Shown here: positions 62,104-64,000 of the stretch, piece after piece
How positions within the stretch are numbered: the stretch's first letter is position 1
Layout of the letters: each line of letters begins with the position of its first letter
Assembly: GCA_946811185.2 (NCBI GenBank)
Contig: OX328109.1
Coordinates: 1,240,001 to 1,304,000 of the forward strand
Origin: Hippopus hippopus
Lineage: Eukaryota; Mollusca; Bivalvia; Cardiida; Cardiidae
DNA length: 64,000 nucleotides
Direction of reading: 5' to 3'
Translations under genes and position numbers: made by a program
The notes under the pieces: model-generated
What the model was told of the DNA's origin: nothing
Databases searched by the model: none
What the model saw: only the letters and a program-made list of their open reading frames with translations

Positions 62104-62747
62104 CGCTCAGTTGATTGTAGGGTGTTTATGCCATTTTCAACATTATTTCAGTTAGATCTTTAACCACTACCCTGCACAATTCTCCTCCCAAGACACTTGC
62201 TGCTTTCCCATAAAACCACCATTGAAACAATGATCAGCTATTAGAGATAAATGAATCCTGTCAGAATGACTAACATCAATCCTCGAGAAGAAATATGTGG
62301 AGCTTTGGATTTGAACCAGGGTCCCCCTATTCTTAAGTCCTACACGCTACCAGCCATGCTATCAAGGCTTGGTAGGAATAGGTTAATAAATGGGTTTGAT
62401 AATGTATTCCAACTTTATACAAATAACTTGTTTTTATTTTTCAGCCTGAGTATACTCGGCAGCCATCTTCAAGCTCCCTGTCCAGTCTCACACATGTCCC
62501 AGCCAATACTGGAGTCTCGGCCCACAGCCAGGCCCTGTTCATGCAAAAAGTGAGGGAAAGCAGCGAAGCTGTGAATCGTCGAGATTTCAGGGCCGCTATC
62601 CAGTCCTACACGGAGGCCATTACACTAGACCCGACCAATCACATACTGTACACCAATAGGTCGGCGGCCTTCGCAAAACTTCAGCAATATGAGAAAAGTT
62701 TGTTGGATGCAAGGAAAGCCAGGGAACTCAATCCAAAATGGGCAAAG
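42260..62747 (+). CDS. TTC28: TTC28-like TPR protein, first two coding exons, continues past right edge
   Basis: Exon A 42260-42286 encodes MELQPKKRQ and ends in phase 0 at donor gtaagg. Exon B 62445-62747 (101 codons, phase 0 at both ends) encodes a Ser-rich lead-in (PSSSSLSSLTHV) and a first TPR unit: MQKVRESSEAVNRRDF, AIQSYTEAITLDPTNHILYT, NRSAAFAKLQQYEKSLLDA, ARELNPKWAK. The E-K-V-R-x-S, ILY-NRSAA and LNPKW features match the start of TTC28 better than other TPR co-chaperones. TTC28 is a very large TPR-array protein linked to midzone and cytokinesis functions. The join between A and B is inferred from phase, donor and the promoter-like setting of exon A. The 20-kb intron is repeat-filled. 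Confidence 0.7.
42586..42870 (+). mobile_element. SINE with duplicated tail
   Basis: Head GGTCCTGTGTGGTTCAGTGG and GGACTCGTGACCTGG; the segment GAGCTGTCACCATGAAAYGA plus CTGAATTGTTGTTRAAAGTG is present twice (about 42729-42785 and 42786-42842) before GAAACACCATTCAATCAACC. Confidence 0.7.
42910..43131 (-). mobile_element. Family A element, full length
   Basis: 222 bp with TTAA at both ends; stem mostly intact (GTTGGAAAAGGAGAAAATGC). The right TTAA also starts a solo left arm (43128-43195). Confidence 0.8.
43418..43745 (+). mobile_element. Tandem pair of a divergent family A-like element
   Basis: Two direct units of about 165 bp, each AATATTGTRGGAAAGG, CTMTACCATTTCCT centre, GGTGCTCCYTTTCCCACA-like return strand, then CCTAGTTTCTTTTGATGAAT and TTTAACAAAAGAC. 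The stem outer part matches family A but the centre is different. Confidence 0.6.
43746..44660. other. TTC28 intron stretch without recognised gene or repeat
   Basis: No convincing open frame. 44537-44625 is an AT-rich local repeat of AATTAATCGACAATT units; the rest appears unique. Confidence 0.5.
44537..44625. repeat. Local ATCGACAATT repeat
   Basis: Six to seven occurrences of ATCGACA(A/G)(T/C) spaced irregularly, some inverted (ATTGTCGAT). Confidence 0.75.
44665..45053. mobile_element. Two family A copies sharing TTAA
   Basis: 44665-44806 plus, left arm missing, stem nearly perfect (GTGGGAAATGGAG / CTCCTTTCCCAC). 44803-45053 has left arms on both sides and a broken centre. Confidence 0.7.
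45108..45393 (+). mobile_element. SINE, near complete
   Basis: Head GCCTGGTTGCTCAGTTGGTA with box B GGTTCAAATCC, body GGGAAAGCAGCCAGTGGG, tail ACTGAAATAATGATGAAAGC. A second tail fragment is at 45670-45735. Confidence 0.85.
45397..45626 (-). mobile_element. Family A element
   Basis: Stem mismatched near the centre (GCTGGTAATTGGC); arms complete. Confidence 0.75.
46100..46475. mobile_element. Two family A copies joined without TTAA
   Basis: Plus copy 46100-46298 and minus copy 46298-46475, fused inside their right arms (GGGTTGTTGGCAGAAGACTC). Both stems good. Confidence 0.75.
46590..46990 (+). mobile_element. SINE interrupted by family F
   Basis: SINE head/body 46590-46710 and 3' part from 46901 (AAGGCATTGGTAGGTGCACT, GCTGAAATAATGTTTAAAAT, tail CCAACCAACCAACCAATCAA). 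Split by family F at 46711-46900. Confidence 0.8.
46711..46900. mobile_element. Family F palindromic element, copy 2, in a SINE
   Basis: CAGAGCTCCAGATAGAGG to TTATCTGGAGCTCTG, flanked on both sides by CTGTAG, a likely 6-bp target duplication. Internal palindrome GGTACTCATTAGATTCGTCT / AGACGATTCTAATGAGTACC. Confidence 0.8.
47122..47351 (-). mobile_element. Family A element with compensated stem
   Basis: 230 bp between TTAA sites. Centre is GAAACTGCTCGTAACGAGCA, where the family has AAAATGCTGGT-ACCAGCATTTT; the substitutions on the two strands still pair. Confidence 0.85.
47368..47607 (+). mobile_element. Family G element
   Basis: GTGAAAACAGGGCTGAGTGC to TTTTGTCAGAGCCTGGCTCA with GTCCACGCAGGCTGAC palindrome. 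Confidence 0.7.
47866..48072 (+). mobile_element. Family B element, near complete
   Basis: Core AATGTAGATCAAAGATCAGA / CAGTCTGATCTTGATCTACA around GCATGGAACATGC; ends TTAGCAGCCTAAGGGTTAA. Left end ATCCTGCTAAATAATG lacks TTAA. Confidence 0.8.
48338..48670 (-). other. Unrecognised open frame of about 95-100 codons
   Basis: Reads CIDYGDLSSDQYDD, ITDCETTIPLLKCLKLQLF, IECNRTFHTIAKKNT and IPRYLGKVGLTTKLYPSL before TAG. It is not derived from the recognised repeats and has balanced composition, but no ATG with good context and no recognised domain. Could be a decayed exon or an unrelated chance frame inside the TTC28 intron. Confidence 0.2.
48887..49302. mobile_element. Two family A copies back to back
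   Basis: Plus copy 48887-49100 with a near-perfect stem, then minus copy 49101-49302 whose stem reads GAAAACCAGAAAATGCTGG / CCAGCATTTTGTGC. Confidence 0.75.
49330..49554 (+). mobile_element. Family A element
   Basis: Nearly perfect stem (one G/A difference in CACAGTG); right TTAA at 49551. A family B core remnant follows at 49672-49745. Confidence 0.8.
49892..50043 (+). mobile_element. SINE, head missing
   Basis: ATGGTTATGTGGGAAAGCAG, CAGTGGCTTGGGAAG, AACTCCAGGAAAGCATG and a decayed tail. Confidence 0.75.
50094..50240 (-). mobile_element. Family A element, degraded
   Basis: Right arm mostly lost; ATGCTGGTAAATATGATTTT core and left arm to TATGTTAA remain. Confidence 0.6.
50371..50681. mobile_element. 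Family B right half followed by full family A copy
   Basis: 50371-50452 is the second half of family B ending TTTAAGGGTTAA; 50453-50681 is a minus family A copy with perfect inner stem and TTAA at both ends. Confidence 0.8.
50745..51080. mobile_element. Family A copy followed by family B left half
   Basis: 50745-50967 plus family A with an internal repeat in its left arm and a mutated loop (GTTAATTACC); 50979-51080 starts TTAACCCTTGGCACATTA and holds half a family B core. Confidence 0.65.
51238..51645 (+). mobile_element. Two family B elements in tandem
   Basis: 51238-51442 has the best family B core (AAGATCAGACTGCACAGAAC / GTGCAGTCTGATCTTGGATC); 51437-51645 is complete, TTAACCCTTAACCTGCTAA to CCCCAAGGGTTAA. 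The flank CAATGACATTCTTTGTGACT occurs before each, showing a tandem duplication. Confidence 0.8.
51752..51988 (-). mobile_element. Family G element
   Basis: GCACTCTGGCAAAAGGGGCT to CCCCTTTTCACAGAGCATGA, the paired ends of the family. Confidence 0.7.
52187..52450 (+). mobile_element. SINE, tail truncated
   Basis: Head GCCCTGGTAGCTCAGTTGGT with GGTTTGATCCC box B; body complete to ACTGAAATAATG. Confidence 0.85.
52510..52583 (+). mobile_element. tRNA-like fragment
   Basis: GGTCATGTGGTAGAGCACTG and GAGTTAGATTCC resemble tRNA boxes A and B. It lacks a proper acceptor-stem match, so it is taken as a SINE-head or tRNA pseudogene remnant. Confidence 0.4.
52969..53650. mobile_element. Chain of three family A elements sharing TTAA sites
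   Basis: 52969-53201 minus, 53198-53426 plus, 53423-53650 minus. Neighbours share one TTAA each. All three stems are almost perfect over 28-32 bp. Confidence 0.9.
53758..53850 (+). mobile_element. Family B core fragment
   Basis: GACAGTGTAGATCAGAGATC with a decayed loop and return strand to AAACTGTCTGC. Confidence 0.65.
54133..54450 (+). mobile_element. SINE, full length
   Basis: Head decayed (CTGCAGCTCAGTCAGAGGCA); body and tail intact to GGCGTTAAACACCATGCAAT and (CAAT)n. Confidence 0.85.
54451..55120. other. TTC28 intron stretch without recognised feature
   Basis: No gene or listed repeat recognised; AT-rich. Confidence 0.45.
55124..55342 (-). mobile_element. Family A element with core loss
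   Basis: First stem strand shortened (TTAGGGGAAATGGTAACC). A family B element (55342-55465) follows directly. Confidence 0.7.
55759..56190 (+). mobile_element. Family B element inserted in family A at TTAA
   Basis: Starts TTAGCCCTTAGGCTGCTAAG, core ATGTAGATCAAGGTCAGACT / GTTTGATCTTTGATCTAC, ends CCTTAAGGGTTAA. It carries a family C insertion near its right end. Confidence 0.8.
55966..56173. mobile_element. Family C palindromic element with TA flanks
   Basis: TA-GGGCACCCTAATGGGATTC... to ...GAATCCTATTAGGGTGCCC-TA. Inverted ends of about 40 bp include ACCTTTCATC / GATGAAAGGT. TA flanks and non-coding interior suggest a Tc1/mariner-type MITE. Confidence 0.75.
56383..56801 (-). mobile_element. 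Two family A copies, second with compensated stem
   Basis: 56383-56616 minus; 56617-56801 lacks the first arm and has stem GTGGGAAAGGCAGAAAATAC / TTTTCTGCTTTTCCCAC, with the G-C change matched on both strands. Confidence 0.8.
56798..57346. mobile_element. Family K element flanked by TTAA
   Basis: TTAA-AGGTGGGTATTTAGATTTT at left and TCTGAAGGGCCACCT-TTAA at right; about 545 bp with an internal copy of the GGTATTTTTAGATTTCAC motif (56968) and GGCTACGTAGCC palindrome. It separates two family A pieces. A minus-strand open frame within it is not recognised. Confidence 0.6.
57344..57487 (-). mobile_element. Family A copy with tiny core
   Basis: Stem CATTGTGGGGAAAGC / GCTTTTCGACAATG lacks the central 30 bp; left arm and TTAA intact. 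Confidence 0.7.
57631..57859 (-). mobile_element. Family A element, full length
   Basis: 229 bp, TTAA at both ends; near-perfect stem with one missing G in AAAAAGAG. Confidence 0.9.
57888..58112 (+). mobile_element. Family G element
   Basis: GTCTGCACAGGCTGACCTGG, CATTCTACCTCATGATTAAT, ATGATGCATCACAGAGATGC and ATTAAACCCCATTTTGC. Confidence 0.7.
58234..58448 (+). mobile_element. Family A element
   Basis: Stem GTGGGAAAAGAAGAAAATGC / GCATTTTCTCCTTTTTCCAC; right TTAA at 58445. Confidence 0.8.
58594..58735. mobile_element. Family J hairpin with ~42-bp arms
   Basis: GTGTTTATGTATTATCATTT, TTATCAAAC, GTTGACTAAAAT pair with the reverse sequence after a loop containing GACGCGAGCCTTGGCGAGC. AT-rich sequence with a short palindrome ATACACTAGTGTAT follows at 59152-59165 and may belong to the same element. 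Confidence 0.7.
58736..59350. other. Stretch between family J and family E
   Basis: Contains a minus-strand frame (59104-58877) with no recognised domain and CG-containing sequence near 59000-59120. No gene call is made. Confidence 0.35.
59355..59540. mobile_element. Family E foldback element
   Basis: GGGTCTGTATTCATCAACCA to AGAATGGTTGATGAATAAGG, with GAAAGTAACACAGCTTCTG arm. Confidence 0.75.
59573..59690 (+). repeat. Short tandem repeat of ~20-bp GCCAAGGGTGAATATATCA units
   Basis: Six imperfect units (AAGGGTGAATAGATAAGCC, GGGTGAACATATCGGCC, GGATGAAAATATCAGCC and so on). An inverted match CACCCTTGGCTAA follows at 59720. Confidence 0.85.
59797..60016 (+). mobile_element. Family A element within a local duplication
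   Basis: TTAA at both ends, loop shortened symmetrically (GAGAAAACCAGCATTTTCTC). The 32-bp flank GTGTTTATAATTTTTGAAAT...GTATTAAC is repeated at 60080-60113 after the element. Confidence 0.8.
60310..60491 (-). mobile_element. Family A element, first arm decayed
   Basis: Stem ACCATGGGAAAAGGAGAAAA / TTTTCTCTTATTCTTAC; shares TTAA 60488-60491 with the reference copy. Confidence 0.75.
60488..60717 (-). mobile_element. Family A TTAA hairpin element, reference copy (230 bp)
   Basis: The best-preserved copy, used to define the family. Both ends are TTAA: TTAACCCTTTACCACACAAT at left and TGGTAAAGGGTTAA at right. The centre (60544-60608) is a perfect 65-base palindrome, 32+1+32, around GCTGGTAACCAGC. 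The two arms are unrelated to each other: one reads GACCCTAAAGGAGAAGCC, the other TTCAAATGCTTTCAATTTGG and GACAAGTCTAAAAT. In the plus orientation used here the second arm comes first (GAAAGCATTTGCAGACGAC). No coding capacity. TTAA ends followed by CCC suggest a piggyBac-mobilised MITE. Confidence 0.9.
60961..61415 (-). mobile_element. Family A element carrying another family A insertion
   Basis: Runs from ACCCTTGACCACACAATCC through a near-perfect stem to CAGCTACATTTAA, is interrupted by the copy at 61123-61350, then resumes TTAAATTGCAGCCTGCAAAT to GCTAAAGAGTCAA. Confidence 0.88.
61123..61350 (+). mobile_element. Family A element inserted in family A with TTAA duplication
   Basis: Complete plus-oriented copy, 228 bp including both TTAA. 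The host arm normally reads ACATTTAATTTG; here TTAA is present on both sides of the insert. Confidence 0.9.
61578..61825 (-). mobile_element. Family G element
   Basis: AGCCATGCTCTGTGAGGAGG to ACTTTTTGCAGATGAGATG, with CAGCCTGTGCAGATTGCACA palindrome. Confidence 0.7.
61960..62066 (+). mobile_element. Family B core
   Basis: GACAGTGTAGATCACATATC / GATCTATTATCTACACTGGC around GCATGTTCTCTGC. Confidence 0.7.
62066..62375 (-). mobile_element. SINE, reverse orientation, near full length
   Basis: (ATTG)n tail, then GGTGTTTATGCCATTTTCAA, ACACTTGCTGCTTTCCCAT, AATGAATCCTGTCAGAATG and head remnant GGATTTGAACCAGGGTCCCC. Confidence 0.8.
62445..62747 (+). CDS. TTC28: TTC28 TPR exon
   Basis: Acceptor tttttatttttcag at 62444 and donor gtaaga at 62748. 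A complete TPR helix pair plus part of the next is encoded. A family A copy starts 26 bp after the donor (62774). Confidence 0.85.
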
Positions 62748-62773
62748 GTAAGACTTAGGTCCTTTTTACTACC

Positions 62774-63165
62774 TTAACTCTTTACCAAGCGATAGCAGTT
62801 TAGACTCGTCCAAATTCAGACCACTTGCAGACGACAAAAAAAATGTGACTCAGAAATTAGAATTTGTTTTTGGAAGGATAGAAGACAGGGTGGGAAAATG
62901 AGAAAATGTTGGTTTGCCAGCATTTTCTCCTTTTCCCACAATGTTTTCAAAAGCTTTCTTTTTCAGGGTTTTTAAAACTTGGCATTGTGTGGTAAAAGAT
63001 TTAACCCTGTACCACACAATCCTGACTTTTGATGACCTTGAAAGAGAAGGCCTTTGAAAACATTGTGGAAATAGGTAACCAGTATTTGCTCTTTTTCCCC
63101 ACAATGTTTAAAAGGCCTCCTTCCTCAGGGTCATGAAATCATTGGGTTGTATTGTAACAGACTAA
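62774..63165. mobile_element. Two family A copies after TTC28 TPR exon
   Basis: 62774-63004 plus, full length; 63001-63165 symmetric with two right arms and shortened core. Shared TTAA 63001-63004. Confidence 0.8.
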
Positions 63166-63247
63166 AGGAATGAAAAATCTTTGTTCAGTTATATTAATTG
63201 AATCGGGCACTTAAATAGTTGTATTTGTTGGAAATTACTTCGATAAC

Positions 63248-63585
63248 TTTTTTGCACAGGACAAAAATTTTAGACTTGTCCAAATTGAAAGCAATTGCAG
63301 ATAACACATTAAATGTGACTAAAAAAATGAAATTTTGTTTTTGGCAGGGAAGAACACATTGGTTACCAGCATTTTCTTCTTTTTTCTCCCACAAAGTTTT
63401 TAAAATAGGTTCTTCCTCAGGGTTGTTAAAATTTGGGATTGTGTGGTAAAGCGTTAATGGCTGCCAAAAATTAGAACTCTTCCATATTTAAACTATCTGA
63501 AGATGACAAAGGAAGTGTGACTAAAATGTAATTTGTTTTTGAAAGGAAATAAAAGCATTGTAGGAGAAGGAGAAAACACTCTTAC
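63248..63585 (+). mobile_element. Family A copy and following fragment
   Basis: 63248-63457 has lost the first stem strand; 63462-63585 is a left arm with first stem strand only. Confidence 0.65.
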
Positions 63586-63676
63586 AGGTGATACAAACTT
63601 AGATTTACAGGCATGAAAAATCTTCATTCAGTTATAATTGAGAATGAGCATACAAATAGTTGTGTTTTGAAATCAG

Positions 63677-63921
63677 TTAACCTTTTACCACATGACAAAA
63701 TTCTAGACTCAACGGAACTGAATATTTTATAGATCATAAATTAATTGCGACTCAAATGATGGAATTCAAATGTGAAAGGGTGGAAAAGGGTAGAAAGTGT
63801 AGAAAATATTGTGGCAAAAGGAGAAAATGCTGGTTACCAGCATTATCTCCTTTTCCCACAATGTTTTCAGAAGAGTTCTGTCTCAGTTTCTAAAACTTGT
63901 GATTGTGTGGTAAAGGGTTAA
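63677..63921 (+). mobile_element. Family A element, full length, 245 bp
   Basis: TTAA at both ends. Left arm has a short internal duplication of GTAGAAA; stem GTGGCAAAAGGAGAAAATGC / GCATTATCTCCTTTTCCCAC. Confidence 0.85.
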
Positions 63922-64000
63922 ACATTATTTCGATAATCAGATAAGAACGTAAATCTATTATTAATGGGGTCACAGTCAATAACTGATGGAAAACTATTCC

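Noticed and set aside
452..63449. Dozens of short open frames on both strands sharing residues like KLKAFADDK, VENIVGKGENAGYQHFLLFP and QCFQKAFF
   Set aside because: They are translations of the family A repeat in either direction. The same nucleotide palindrome explains both the similarity and the strand symmetry; none has a start, length or context of a gene.

Overview
The window is nuclear DNA from an animal, most likely a bivalve mollusc. The evidence is spliced genes with GT-AG introns and metazoan protein families, plus AT-rich non-coding DNA packed with tRNA-derived SINEs, pearl/Helentron-like elements, a mariner and dense short hairpin (MITE-like) elements. No bacterial operon, phage or CRISPR structure is present. 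The bivalve call rests on remembered repeat types and is not database-checked.

Four conserved genes could be assembled exon by exon. (1) PLBD2-like phospholipase B, minus strand, 12184 leftwards to 430; ten coding exons encode about 438 residues and the gene runs off the left edge. (2) PHETA/sesquipedalian, plus strand, 13776-26367; three coding exons give a complete 249-residue PH-domain protein with a C-terminal F&H motif. (3) XBP1, minus strand, 38683-35905; three exons encode a bZIP factor whose second exon holds a predicted 20-nt IRE1-type intron. Both the unspliced form (226 aa) and the spliced form (461 aa) can be read. (4) A TTC28-like TPR gene, plus strand; a 9-codon first exon at 42260-42286, a 20-kb intron, and a TPR exon at 62445-62747. 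It leaves the window on the right. PLBD2 and PHETA are divergent across 12.2-13.7 kb; PHETA and XBP1 are convergent; XBP1 and TTC28 are divergent.

Almost everything else is repeat. The dominant one, called family A here, is an element of about 230 bp. It has TTAA ends, asymmetric arms and a central near-perfect palindrome of about 65 bp (32+1+32 in the best copies). I find roughly 90 copies and fragments on both strands, covering about a quarter to a third of the window. Several copies sit inside other repeats with duplicated TTAA, or share one TTAA in chains, which supports TTAA-targeted (piggyBac-like) mobility. A second TTAA hairpin family (B) starts with a very similar TTAACCCTT terminus. 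Other families are C (TA-flanked palindrome), D (pearl/Helentron-like with internal tandem arrays of about 165 bp), E, F, G, H, I and J (foldback or inverted-repeat elements), K (TTAA-flanked), at least two SINE subfamilies, and one decayed mariner at 19942-21256. Several nested insertions give a clear order of events.

The most noteworthy observations are: the XBP1 20-nt intron together with a vertebrate-like XBP1u C-terminus read in an overlapping frame; the family A hairpin system, including copies whose stems carry paired compensatory changes; a partial duplication of PHETA exon 2 that creates an alternative, stop-containing acceptor; a CLEAR-like E-box 23 bp upstream of the PLBD2 start codon; and the multi-level nested insertions at 31.3-34.3 kb and 55.6-56.2 kb.
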